Shown: positions 16,259-24,405 of the stretch, piece after piece
Position numbering within the stretch: position 1 is the stretch's first letter
Layout of the letters: every line of letters begins with the position of its first letter
Origin: Lysinibacillus sp. G4S2
GTDB lineage: Bacteria; Bacillota; Bacilli; Bacillales_A; Planococcaceae
NCBI RefSeq assembly: GCF_030348505.1
Contig: NZ_JAUCFJ010000002.1
Coordinates: forward strand, 2,918,001 to 2,982,000
DNA length: 64,000 nt
Reading direction: 5' to 3'
Position numbers and translations under genes: made by a program
The notes under the pieces: generated by a model
Database searches by the model: none
What the model was told of the DNA's origin: nothing
Seen by the model: only the letters and a program-made list of their open reading frames with translations

Positions 16259-16456
16259 ATGAGAATTGTGATACATTACTCAATACTGGTTTTATAGTAC
16301 AAAAAACAAGCGATCATACTCTGTAAAATTAAAGACAAGTGAATGTTATAAATCTGTAATATCAAGAGGTTGTCTTTAATGTCACACATTATATTAAATA
16401 ATTAGTATACCACTTTTATATAGCGATGTACTTTTTGGGAATAAATGGGTTACAGT

Positions 16457-16798
16457 TTATTTTGAATTATTTAAATAGTAAAAAGAGACAGCTATTGCTG
16501 TCTCTTCCTCCTTTTCCATCATCTGATTCAAAATATTGTATCTACCCCTGAAGATAGTAGTACTAGAGAGCTTCATGTGTTTACCAATCGCTCGCATACT
16601 ATCACCATTAAGTAGCCTATGAAGTATCTCCCTCTCACGATCTCCATGTACTAACGATATTCGCTTTTGCACCTCAGCAACCTTATATTCGTATTCACTG
16701 ATGCGATGATTCATTGAATATACACGTCTTTGAACTTCATAAATACTGGATCGCTCGTACCACCACTTGCCTTTGGTAATGCCCTCAATACCATACAT
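16457..16798 (-). CDS. Phage-type helix-turn-helix protein (ArpU/sigma-like)
   Basis: 113 residues. The N-terminal half is a basic helical region (RRVYSMNHRISEYEYKVAEV) and the C-terminal half has a helix-turn-helix (REREILHRLLNGDSMRAIGK...SSTTIFRGRYNILNQM), as in phage late-gene or sigma-like regulators. No ribosome binding site precedes the ATG. A good terminator hairpin (16485-16504) lies inside its last codons, so the true stop was probably lost by a one-base shift. It follows a decayed DnaD-like replication gene on the same strand. Probably a phage remnant and possibly not functional. Confidence 0.45.
   Translation of the reverse strand: MYGIEGITKGKWWYERSSIYEVQRRVYSMNHRISEYEYKVAEVQKRISLVHGDREREILHRLLNGDSMRAIGKHMKLSSTTIFRGRYNILNQMMEKEEETAIAVSFYYLNNSK
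16485..16504 (-). terminator. Terminator overlapping the 3' end of the HTH gene
   Basis: GAGACAGC and GCTGTCTC with a TATT loop, followed on the minus strand by a T-run (plus-strand A-run 16480-16484). Confidence 0.6.
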
Positions 16799-16810
16799 AG
16801 CAGTTTTCTG

Positions 16811-16844
16811 AGCTGTAGCGTGTGACGACGCTGCGGCTTTTTTT
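16811..16844 (+). terminator. Orphan plus-strand terminator hairpin
   Basis: Base-for-base the same hairpin as at 3819 (AGCTGTAGCG/CGCTGCGGCT, then a T-run). It sits between the HTH gene and the DnaD-like relic with no plus-strand gene nearby. Confidence 0.55.
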
Positions 16845-16854
16845 ATATTACAAT

Positions 16855-17238
16855 TTACATACTGGATTCTTCATTTTCTGACGTAACGTTATGCGTATCG
16901 TGTGACGTATCGTAATACGACTCGTAGACGATACTTACAGAATCATTTGGAATTCCTTCTCCAACCCATTGAATAAGTGAAGTGTCTTTCACTTCTTTTA
17001 ATTCTGATCTCACGCAATCTAGGATTGGTTTACCTCCACGATTGAGGTTGTATTTGCCTCAGTTTTTAATAGCTATTTCACGAGTTTCCTCATTGTACTT
17101 AATAATCTTGTGGTGGTCCCTAAAGCGTTGATGCAAAGCACCAGCACTTTCCATTGAGTAACCCATATCAAAAGCAATTTTCTTTTTAGTAATTTGATAG
17201 ATTCCAATTTGAGTTGTACTTTCATTTGTCAGCAAATA
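16855..17238 (-). pseudogene. Relic of a phage DnaD-like replisome organiser
   Basis: The minus strand reads YLLTNESTTQIGIYQITKKK, IAFDMGYSMESAGALHQRFR, DHHKIIKYNEETREIAIKN, then a TGA in place of a Trp codon, GKYNLNRGGKPILDCVRSEL and an acidic tail to a stop at 16855. The pattern is typical of phage replication proteins with a DnaD-type winged helix at the N-terminus (known from the family, not searched). The 5' end is missing: the sequence joins an S-layer-homology fragment at 17239. Confidence 0.6.
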
Positions 17239-17366
17239 CAGGAAGAAGTACTACGTTTTAAGAACAATGTCATGTGAGCGTGAGTTAAAGGTTTATATAG
17301 TTTAAATGTACCATCAGAATATCCATTTGCGATACCAGCTTTTACAATACTTTGAATTGTAGCTAG
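17239..17366 (-). pseudogene. S-layer-homology (SLH) domain fragment
   Basis: ELATIQSIVKAGIANGYSDG followed by TFKLYKPLTHAHMTLFLKR is a near-complete SLH motif (consensus GIANGYSDGTFKPxxPLTRAQM). It begins exactly at the end of the beta-lactamase-fold gene and runs into the DnaD-like relic without start or stop, so it is a broken piece of a surface protein at a recombination junction. Confidence 0.6.
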
Positions 17367-19438
17367 TTCAACGTGATTTCAAATTTGGAGTTCGGCGCGC
17401 CAGCAAATACAACCGTTCCGTTCTTCGGTAGTTTTACTTTGTTATTGCCGCTCACAACAGTAAAATTGACGCATACACCCTCCTCATCATACACTGCGAA
17501 CGCACTCTTCTCTGGCAACGCCACGGTCATCGTTTTCCCTGCTGCCTCTTGCGGGATCGTAAACCATTTCGCATGCCCATTTGCTTGAAGCGTAACTTTG
17601 GATGATTGGCTTACATCCAGCGGTTTTACGTTGGATTCACTTACGTATAAATATCCGGACATCTCCATATATTCATCGCCGCCTTCTGTATAGAAACGGG
17701 CTTCCGACGTATCACGGCCACCCATCACAGGTATTTGGAGCTGATGCATCGCCGTGTTAGGGCCTGTAATTTTTCTGCTTTCCCAATAGCCCTCCATGCC
17801 TTCCTTACTATTAATTTGTTTGGTAGGCATCATTAAATATTGCATAGAACTAAATTTCTCGCTCACAAGATAGAAATTGACGCCTTCCCGCTTCGCCCAT
17901 GCGGCAGCGGTTTCCTTCGATAGCGCGTTGTCTTCTAGTTTCTCGCCTAAATAGTAAGTCATCGCTTCTTGCCCTAAACCTGGCAGCGATATAAATGTGC
18001 TCTCCCTCAAATATGTTCGTCTATTCTTCTCAGTGACGAAGTTGAGCTTGGAGGTACCTTTCTCATTAATAAAGCTTCCATCCGCAGTATATACATATTT
18101 TTCTTCTGGATTAGATGGTAAAATCAGTTCACCATTCTTCGTAATTTCTATTTTGAATTGACTGAAACTATTGCCGTAAAAACCCGCTTTCTTTGCTACT
18201 TCATGAGGCATCTTGGCCTTGACCGGCTTACCAAAGGATTTGTTCGGCTTGATATCCTTAATTACGCCCTTCTCTTTAAGCGCAGCGAGCAGTATTTCAG
18301 TCGCCATCATTTGATTTGTAGTGCTGCTACCGCTGGATGACAACACAGCCACTGCCATCTTCTGCTCAGGAAGTACGACCAGTGATGCATGTTGCAGTGC
18401 CGTGTCTCCGCCTTTAGCCAAGCCCTTTATCCCATATTCACTGAATGGATATAGTTTCACACTATCCCAGCCAAGACCATAGTTGATAATATTATCTCCA
18501 TCCCCAGGCCACATTCCTTTTTTATATTCCTCTTGCTCCATCGCCTTGACTGCCTTATCAGAGAGGATTCCTTTTCCCTGTCCCATGAATATTTGTGAGA
18601 ATCGCACCATATCTTCTGCTGTGGAAGAGATTCCTCCCGTACCAATCACATTCACCGATTCAGCAGGAAGCTGCCCTTGGTACGTTGGAAAATAAAGTCC
18701 AGCCCGCTTATCGTCTTCCCATTTGTCCTGCGGCGTTTTCGTATGATTTAGCTTTAAGGGTTTTGTAAACCGTTGATGTATAAATTCGGTAAAGCTCATA
18801 CCGCTGACTCTTTCCACCATAATCTCGGCTAGCGTAAAGCCATCGTTGCAGTATACCGAGAACGCGCCAGGATCCGCCTTCAATTGCTGGTTGGACAATT
18901 GCTGCAACAAGTTATCATGCGCATAGGTATCATTATCTTTAAATAAAAATGAACTACTAAGCGTACTACCTTGCAAGCCGGAGGAGTGGTTCAACAGCAT
19001 ACGTGGCGTAATGCTTTTGTAACGCTCGTCTTTCATCTTGAAATCAGGAACATAGTGGACGACAGGAACATCCAAATCGACTTTTCCTTCGTCGACCAAT
19101 TTCATTACAGCCGCCGTTGCATACATTTTACTGACTGAACCAATCCCGTATAGGGTATCTTTGGTCAGCGGCTGTTTCCCATTCATATCGTTCTTGCCTG
19201 TCTGCCCCGACAAAATAAGTTTGCCATTATCAATTAACGCATACTGAACGCTAGTCGTCTCATAGGACTTCGTGAGTAGAGTAGCCTTCTCTGCCGCAAT
19301 CTTTTTCAGTTCTTGACTAGCTAATTCTTGGCTAGCCACAACCGTAGTCTGATTGCTAGAAAACGCCATCGCCCCTGTTGGTAGGCTCATCGTTAACGCT
19401 AATGTTGCGGCTAACACCGCAGATAGTTTATTTTTCAT
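17363..19438 (-). CDS. Secreted serine hydrolase of the beta-lactamase/penicillin-binding fold
   Basis: 691 residues with a signal peptide (MKNKLSAVLAATLALTMSLP, cleavage near AMA-FS). The beta-lactamase (class C/PBP4*-like) domain covers about residues 40-390, with SxxK in GSVSKM and YxN in YCND as the catalytic pair and the third motif probably in the GGDTALQHAS region. The C-terminal ~290 residues have no domain I can name. Such proteins are mostly esterases or D-amino-acid peptidases and need not be antibiotic resistance genes. The gene is clearly richer in G and C than its neighbours and ends at a broken SLH/phage junction, so it was probably acquired. Confidence 0.7.
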   Translation of the reverse strand: MKNKLSAVLAATLALTMSLPTGAMAFSSNQTTVVASQELASQELKKIAAEKATLLTKSYETTSVQYALIDNGKLILSGQTGKNDMNGKQPLTKDTLYGIGSVSKMYATAAVMKLVDEGKVDLDVPVVHYVPDFKMKDERYKSITPRMLLNHSSGLQGSTLSSSFLFKDNDTYAHDNLLQQLSNQQLKADPGAFSVYCNDGFTLAEIMVERVSGMSFTEFIHQRFTKPLKLNHTKTPQDKWEDDKRAGLYFPTYQGQLPAESVNVIGTGGISSTAEDMVRFSQIFMGQGKGILSDKAVKAMEQEEYKKGMWPGDGDNIINYGLGWDSVKLYPFSEYGIKGLAKGGDTALQHASLVVLPEQKMAVAVLSSSGSSTTNQMMATEILLAALKEKGVIKDIKPNKSFGKPVKAKMPHEVAKKAGFYGNSFSQFKIEITKNGELILPSNPEEKYVYTADGSFINEKGTSKLNFVTEKNRRTYLRESTFISLPGLGQEAMTYYLGEKLEDNALSKETAAAWAKREGVNFYLVSEKFSSMQYLMMPTKQINSKEGMEGYWESRKITGPNTAMHQLQIPVMGGRDTSEARFYTEGGDEYMEMSGYLYVSESNVKPLDVSQSSKVTLQANGHAKWFTIPQEAAGKTMTVALPEKSAFAVYDEEGVCVNFTVVSGNNKVKLPKNGTVVFAGAPNSKFEITLN

Positions 19439-19659
19439 AAAAGAATTGCCCCCTTGATTTCTAGATATACACTTCCTAAAACAATAATTAATGCCCCCAC
19501 AAAAAAATTTTTTTGTTCACTTTAACATCCAGATTACCCCCTTAGGAAAGAAATATTTTCCATAAATAGAATATCAAAGTTTTATTAGCTCGTAAATACA
19601 ATGATAGACTGATACCATACCGGGCTTAAGACTTATGGTTGATTATGACTAAGTAAATT

Positions 19660-19697
19660 AAAAAGACCAGATGCTCAATTTAGCACCTGGTCTTTTG
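19660..19697. terminator. Bidirectional terminator
   Basis: AAAAGACCAGATGCT pairs with AGCACCTGGTCTTTT around a short loop, about 45 bases after the stop of the PfpI-family gene. Confidence 0.7.
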
Positions 19698-19743
19698 TTT
19701 TGATGACTGATAAGTAATTTTTTCCACTTGTCTTTTAAAGGAG

Positions 19744-20331
19744 TTATATTTGAGTCTTTTGGAAATACAAACCTTTACCTACTGGTTGAACAGTTTCTAG
19801 TACAATGTCAACCATTGTTTCATTAACAAGAGTTCCTATTATCCAAGCTGATAAATCTTGTGCAGCAAAACAACCAGCAGCAGTAGAGATATTGCCTTCA
19901 TTTACAAAACTTTGTTCAATGACATCTACATCAAATTGTTTTAGTTGATCTACTACAGATGGATATGTAGTTGCTTTTTTGCCTGTTAACAAATTTTTAG
20001 CTCCCAGTAGTAGAGCACCTGAACACATAGAGCCTATTAATTGTCTTTGGGGATCTAAAATAATTTTATCTAAATATTCTTGATTTTTATATAAGTCTTG
20101 TACACCCTTACCACTGGCAAAAATAACAGCGTCAGCAGAAGGGATCTCGGATATGTCTCCTGTCATTGGTATTCTCAAACCTGACATAGATATATGAGTT
20201 GTTTCTGTTCCTAATAGTTGGACATCCCATTCAGACATACCACCAACTAGACGTACACGATTTAATATATCCCATGGTAAAAAAACATCTATATCAGTGA
20301 AGTTATCGAAACAGACAATTGCAATTTTCAT
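19744..20331 (-). CDS. DJ-1/PfpI family protein (glutamine-amidotransferase-like)
   Basis: 195 residues with the class I amidotransferase-like fold: N-terminal IAIVCFDNFTDIDVFLPWDI, an acidic residue at the start of the first loop, and the nucleophile elbow GSMCSGALLLG with the conserved Cys near residue 103. Close relatives include isonitrile hydratases and AraC-type sensor domains; the exact activity is unclear. Single gene with its own terminator. Cytoplasmic. Confidence 0.7.
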   Translation of the reverse strand: MKIAIVCFDNFTDIDVFLPWDILNRVRLVGGMSEWDVQLLGTETTHISMSGLRIPMTGDISEIPSADAVIFASGKGVQDLYKNQEYLDKIILDPQRQLIGSMCSGALLLGAKNLLTGKKATTYPSVVDQLKQFDVDVIEQSFVNEGNISTAAGCFAAQDLSAWIIGTLVNETMVDIVLETVQPVGKGLYFQKTQI

Positions 20332-20409
20332 TCCCTATTCCTCCGTTATTTTAATATTAAAACATTTCTATTATATCAATAAAAAGGATAATCAAGGAAA
20401 TTTAAAGTA

Positions 20410-20686
20410 TTATGACTAACCGTTTCTATTACAACGTCTTTGATGAATCTTAATATATGCTCCTACCAAACGATCAATCGTTATGTTACCATCCTTTAAG
20501 TCATTCAATGTATTAAAGTGAATTATATTTTTTTACAACTAAAGGAATAGATATAACATATAAATCTATAGCATACGTAATAATCGTTATCCCTTTACCT
20601 TCTTCAGTAAATTTTGCTTGAAAAAACTTTTCCGAAACTTTTCTTTTTCCCCATTTTTTAGGTAACCATTCAAATCCTGAGAACAT
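20410..20686 (-). pseudogene. Probable decayed small gene
   Basis: From an ATG at 20686, with AAGG a few bases too far upstream, the frame reads MFSGFEWLPKKWGKRKVSEK, FFQAKFTEEGKGITIITYAI and LVVKKYNSL to a stop at 20513. In another frame the sequence continues with NTLNDLKDGNITIDRLVGAY IKIHQRRCNRN, so a frameshift near 20513 is likely. Not recognised. Confidence 0.35.
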
Positions 20687-20789
20687 AAAAAATAATCTAC
20701 CTTCTTTTCACTAAAATTGCAGCATAATTTAAAAGGACCATTAGTTCAAATTCGATTTCCAACTACTACACTGACTTGTGTATTTAAAA

Positions 20790-21362
20790 CTAAGAAATTT
20801 CCCACAATCTTTTTACTTCCACCAATTCTTGCCCTTCGAATTCCATTCTGTATATATCTGGTTTCGTTGTTTGAAGTAAAAAGTTTAAATCGTATTTACT
20901 GTCATAATACCTCATCATTAAAGTCATAACAGCCCCATGCGTACCAATCACTACTTTCTGTCCTTGATATATGTTTACTATATCTTTTAAGACTTTTATA
21001 GCACGTTTCTGGCAGTCAGCATTAGACTCTCCTCCCTGTAAAGCAAAGTTTGAATCAGAAAATGACTTTTCTAATAAAGGAATTAAGTCCTTGTCAGACA
21101 TTCGCGTATCTTTAGCATTAAAAATTCTCTCTTTAAGGTCTTCAAATACAATTACTTCTTTTTCAATTTGTTCTGCTACTTTCTGTACAGTTAGGATTGA
21201 ACGACGATACGGGCTTGAAATAACAACATCAATGGCCTCTTTTTTTAATATATCAGTTATTCGATGAGCGTCTAATCTGCCTTTTTCAGTTAAATCTCTT
21301 GTTCTTTCATCCCCATATTTTGGAGAATCACCGTGTCGAACCAAATATATATATGTTCTCAT
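20790..21362 (-). CDS. Histidine phosphatase family protein (phosphoglycerate-mutase-like)
   Basis: 190 residues. The RHG motif (YLVRHGDSPKYGDERTRDLT) holds the phosphorylated His, SSPYRRSILT supplies the arginine of the phosphate pocket and GTHGAV the second His, so the catalytic set is complete. Substrate unknown; small members act on sugar phosphates, nucleotides or phosphoproteins. AGGAGG lies four bases before the ATG. A composite repeat element ends only 18 bases upstream of the start (21381), so the promoter must lie within that element. Confidence 0.75.
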   Translation of the reverse strand: MRTYIYLVRHGDSPKYGDERTRDLTEKGRLDAHRITDILKKEAIDVVISSPYRRSILTVQKVAEQIEKEVIVFEDLKERIFNAKDTRMSDKDLIPLLEKSFSDSNFALQGGESNADCQKRAIKVLKDIVNIYQGQKVVIGTHGAVMTLMMRYYDSKYDLNFLLQTTKPDIYRMEFEGQELVEVKRLWEIS

Positions 21363-21429
21363 AAAGCCTCCTATAGTTTTGGCTCATCACCATAACGTGT
21401 GGTTGATTTCCATTCCGACTTGGCGCTTT

Positions 21430-21660
21430 GTTGCTGTCGCTTCGCTTTCGCACAGATAAAACATTTGTTGCTGTCGCTTCGCTTTCGCACAGATAAAACA
21501 TTTGTTGCTGTCGCTTCGCTTTCGCACAGATAAAACATTTGTTGCTGTCGCTACGCTTTCGCACAGATAAAACATTTGTTGCTGTCGCTACGCTTTCGCA
21601 CAGATAAAACATTTGTCGCTGACGCTTCACTTTCGCACAGATAAAACATTTGTCGCTGTC
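21430..21660. repeat. Tandem array of 37-bp units
   Basis: Units beginning GTTGCTGTCGCTTCGCTTTC start at 21430, 21467, 21504, 21541, 21578, 21615 and 21652, exactly 37 bases apart, with a few substitutions (CTTCG to CTACG). Since 37 is not a multiple of three, the long minus-strand frame across it is not a gene. Confidence 0.85.
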
Positions 21661-21761
21661 GCACAGAGCAAGGCTTTCTGCGAGCGAGCATCGAGTAGCC
21701 CTACGCTACAAGCTCTTCATCATAACATGTGGTTGATTTCTTTGATAGAAAGAGCTTGTTT

Positions 21762-21895
21762 TTCGATAAAAGCCCAAATAGTTTCGATAAAATGAGATTT
21801 TGTTTCGATAAAAGCTCAAATAGTTTCGATAAAGGGCGATTTTGTTTCGATAAAAGCTCAAATAGTTTCGATAAAGGGCGATTTTGCTTCGATAA
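21762..21895. repeat. 21-bp phased TTCGATAAA array
   Basis: TTCGATA begins at 21762, 21783, 21804, 21825, 21846, 21867 and 21888, exactly 21 bases apart, with AGCTCAAATAG and GGGCGATTTTG alternating between them. The spacing equals two helical turns. Similar arrays occur at 44287 and 62565. Confidence 0.8.
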
Positions 21896-22165
21896 ATCTT
21901 CAAAGTAGCCCTATAAAACCAACAAAAGTAGCTTTAGCGATTCTGTTTTGGGGCTCGACACTAAATAGTAACAAGAAAAACCCTTTCATCGATCAATAAT
22001 AAACCTATTTTTTCCTAATCAACACGCCTGATCCAAAATATACGTCTTAACAAATGTCATCCACAACTTTTGGTGATGAGTCATAGTTTTACAGAATGAA
22101 TTCCCCGTTCCTTACTACCAGTTTTAGTGCATATTTTACCATATACCTCTAAAAAGTATGGTTCC

Positions 22166-22196
22166 TTGACTGTATAGTTACTATACAGCTTATAGT
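22166..22196 (+). promoter_or_regulatory. MerR-type promoter of speG
   Basis: The -35 TTGACT (22166-22171) and -10 TATAGT (22191-22196) are separated by 19 bases, and the spacer is filled by the perfect dyad CTGTATAGTTACTATACAG (22170-22188). The overlong spacer with a central palindrome is the hallmark of promoters activated by MerR-family regulators. No MerR gene is in the window. Confidence 0.65.
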
Positions 22197-22234
22197 GTGC
22201 ATACACTTTTATAAATTTAGGAGGAACATCGATT

Positions 22235-22750
22235 ATGTCAGAAAGTATCAAGTTAAGACCGTTAGAAAGAGAAGATTTAAAATATGTTCATAAATTAAAT
22301 AATGATTCTAGAATCATGTCATATTGGTTTGAAGAACCGTATGAATCTTTTGTAGAACTACAAGATTTATTTGAAAAGCATATCCATAAACAAAGTGAAA
22401 GACGTTTTATAGTCGAAAAAGAAAAGGAAATTCTTGGATTAGTTGAATTAGTTGAAATTGACCTGATCCACCGTAATGCAGAATTTCAAATTATTATTGA
22501 TCCTAATTCTCAAGGAAAAGGATATGCCTACGCTGCTACTATTTTGGCAATGAAATACGCCTTTCATATTTTAAATCTACACAAACTATATTTAATTGTT
22601 GATAAACAAAACGAAAAAGCCATTTACATTTATAAAAAAGCTGGATTTCATATTGAGGGAGAACTTAAAGAAGAATTTTTTACTGAAGGTAAATATCGAG
22701 ACGCCCTTCGCATGTGTATATTCCAATATGAGTTTAATAACCAAATGTAG
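22235..22750 (+). CDS. speG: Spermidine N-acetyltransferase SpeG
   Basis: 171 residues matching SpeG along its full length: [19 protein letters not shown] at the N-terminus, [29 protein letters not shown], the acetyl-CoA loop [10 protein letters not shown] and [21 protein letters not shown]. The enzyme transfers acetyl from acetyl-CoA to spermidine or spermine and so detoxifies excess polyamines. AGGAGG precedes the ATG. Single-gene unit between a MerR-type promoter (22166) and a terminator (22808), so it is probably induced by a ligand through a MerR-type activator, as with the B. subtilis blt system. Confidence 0.88.
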   Translation: MSESIKLRPLEREDLKYVHKLNNDSRIMSYWFEEPYESFVELQDLFEKHIHKQSERRFIVEKEKEILGLVELVEIDLIHRNAEFQIIIDPNSQGKGYAYAATILAMKYAFHILNLHKLYLIVDKQNEKAIYIYKKAGFHIEGELKEEFFTEGKYRDALRMCIFQYEFNNQM

Positions 22751-22807
22751 CTATACTCGCCCTTTTATGTATTGTAATTCTTATATGAAGAGGCATAACC
22801 AATTTTT

Positions 22808-22841
22808 AGCTGTAGCGTATTACTACGCTATGGCTTTTTTC
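22808..22841 (+). terminator. Terminator of speG
   Basis: AGCTGTAGCGTA pairs with TACGCTATGGCT, followed by TTTTTT, 60 bases after the stop codon. Confidence 0.7.
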
Positions 22842-22874
22842 ATTCAGTCAAATTTCCTCAAAAAGTTTATAACC

Positions 22875-23087
22875 TCATTCAAACAAGGAGATGATTGCAA
22901 CAATCCACGCTGCTATCACAAGTAATAAAAACCACCAGCCCATAAACTTTATAAACTTTTTTAAAATTGGTTTCTTTTTGAAATCATCTGAAAAGGAACT
23001 CATCTGTATAGCACCCTCAGGATGCTTCAACAGCATATAAGAAATACTGCCGAAAATTAAAGTAATCAATATTGCCACTATAAACAT
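22875..23087 (-). CDS. Small two-helix membrane protein
   Basis: 70 residues from ATG 23087, preceded by AAGGGGGG at about ten bases; the open frame extends further upstream without a better start. Two transmembrane helices (about 2-22 and 50-68) flank a basic loop (FKKKPILKKFIKF). Function unknown. Confidence 0.5.
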   Translation of the reverse strand: MFIVAILITLIFGSISYMLLKHPEGAIQMSSFSDDFKKKPILKKFIKFMGWWFLLLVIAAWIVAIISLFE

Positions 23088-23358
23088 TTCCAATAGTCCC
23101 CCCTTCATATTAAGTTTCAATTGCGTTAAATCGGACTTTTTCAAACGCCTCTTAATCATAAATTGATTATGATTTTTTAGGATTCATCCATTAAAATCAC
23201 TAAGTATTTCGACATTTATTTACTACGTTATTCCCCTTTCAATGCATGATCTTTCTGACATGATCTTCGAAGTGTTTGTTCATTTTCGTTAAAACTTTTC
23301 GAGTTTCCAAAAAAATACTTTTTTGGCTATCAGCTTATCTATTTTACTATTTTCTACT

Positions 23359-23610
23359 CTATAAATCTCCTTTTTTACGTTGAATAATTATTCTTTCACA
23401 CCAATCGTCATTCCATTTTGTTGCAATGTAGCCTTAAGGATGCTTTGGGATTCGAGTTTTGAGTCTCGACATTTTGTAGTAGTTCATCTACTGTTACCCA
23501 ATCATGGTCATGCACATATGCCTTCACAGCGTCTATTGTAAAAGAAAATTCGATTCCATCAATGTAGTTAATTCTTGAATGAAGACAATAAACACTACTA
23601 ACAAATAAAG
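23359..23610 (-). pseudogene. Decayed unrecognised gene
   Basis: On the minus strand one frame reads NYIDGIEFSFTIDAVKAYVH and DHDWVTVDELLQNVETQ; a shifted frame continues with PKHP, a stop, GYIATKWNDDWCERIIIQRK KGDL and a stop at 23359. Both parts look coding but are in different frames. I do not recognise the family. Confidence 0.4.
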
Positions 23611-23824
23611 GTGCAATTTATGTAAGTAACTCGTCATTTTTTCATGCGTGTTCACTATCATGTTGATATTCTGAGAAATTATTAATTTCCTTTTACCTGT
23701 ACGTTAGCATAATGGTTTATACTTTATATAAGATGAATTATGAATTCTACAAAAAAATGATGTGCGATTATCCTGTTTTTGAAACTTTTAGAGACTAAAA
23801 ATAAAAAGTAAAGGTGGAAAAATC

Positions 23825-24286
23825 ATGGGAAACTGTTGTGATAGTAGCCATAAAAAAATTATAAATGAAAACGCTATTGTATGTCCTTCTTGTAAAAATA
23901 AAGCTAAAAGCGTAAAACTAATGACGATTAAATCATTGATTAAACCAGCTGTATTAGAAACAATAAATGCTGTGGAAAATCACTATTTTTGTTCAACTAC
24001 AGATTGTCATGTAGTTTATTTTGATTTGAGTAATAAGATGTACCATATTTCTGATATAAAGGTAGCTGTGCATCAAAAGGATGACTCATTACACACACCG
24101 ATATGTTATTGTTTTGATTGGACTAAAGAAAAAATTAAACAATATGTTGAAAATGAACTCACGCCTAATCCCTTAGAACACATTCGTTCAAATATAAAAG
24201 AAAACCGTTGTGGATGCGAGGTAAACAACCCTCAAGGAAGTTGTTGTTTGGGGAATGTTACGAAATATATTAAAGGTTTAGCCTAA
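23825..24286 (+). CDS. CopZ-type iron-sulfur/zinc metallochaperone
   Basis: 153 residues, very rich in cysteine: CC at 4-5, CPSC near 19-22, CSTTDCHV near 56-61, CYCF near 94-96, and CGC...CC near the C-terminus. The layout matches the N-terminal domain of Archaeoglobus-type CopZ (a zinc site plus a [2Fe-2S] BFD-like domain), proposed to reduce and hand on copper. Here it stands alone without the usual C-terminal HMA domain, as in other Firmicutes. No copper pump is adjacent. GGTGG precedes the ATG and a terminator follows. Confidence 0.7.
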   Translation: MGNCCDSSHKKIINENAIVCPSCKNKAKSVKLMTIKSLIKPAVLETINAVENHYFCSTTDCHVVYFDLSNKMYHISDIKVAVHQKDDSLHTPICYCFDWTKEKIKQYVENELTPNPLEHIRSNIKENRCGCEVNNPQGSCCLGNVTKYIKGLA

Positions 24287-24300
24287 AAAGGAGTAATAAG

Positions 24301-24338
24301 GGGTCCTAAAAGCCTAAATAGGTTTTCAGGACCCTTTT
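24301..24338 (+). terminator. Terminator of the CopZ-type gene
   Basis: GGGTCCTAAAAGCCTA pairs with TAGGTTTTCAGGACCC, followed by TTTTAT. Confidence 0.7.
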
Positions 24339-24405
24339 ATTGATCGTGGTACACTTTAATAATGTGTTAATGTTAACAATCAAAGGCATTTAGGAATAAA
24401 CCATT

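Larger units (their letters stand above)
21381..22082. mobile_element. Composite non-coding element: family B ends enclosing a family A arm, 8-bp target duplication
   Basis: The left end GGCTCATCACCATAACGTG and right end CAACTTTTGGTGATGAGTC are family B terminal inverted repeats. ATAGTTTT flanks both sides (21373-21380 and 22083-22090), showing that the B ends moved as a unit. Inside are seven 37-bp tandem repeats, then the family A core and arm (about 21653-22030, ending AATCAACACGCCTG), with a 21-bp phased array in the middle. The A/B junction falls in the shared GCTGTCGCTTCGCTTTCGC core, pointing to recombination between the families. Confidence 0.75.

Noticed and set aside
18457-18645. 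Short frames inside the beta-lactamase-fold gene
   Set aside because: They are shadows of the 691-residue gene; typical of GC-richer DNA.
17363-19438. Antibiotic-resistance beta-lactamase
   Set aside because: The length, the class C/PBP4*-like motifs and the large C-terminal region fit esterase or peptidase relatives better; no evidence for drug hydrolysis.
21328-21630. 100-codon minus-strand frame over the 37-bp repeats
   Set aside because: The unit length of 37 is not a multiple of three, so the frame shifts with every repeat; the peptide is an accident of the array.
21430-21660. CRISPR array
   Set aside because: The 37-bp units are directly adjacent without unique spacers and no cas genes are present.
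21706-21903. 65-codon frame with YRNYLSF/YRNKIAL heptads
   Set aside because: No ribosome binding site, and the equivalent array at 44287 has an in-frame stop; better explained as a DNA repeat. Kept as a finding only at the DNA level.
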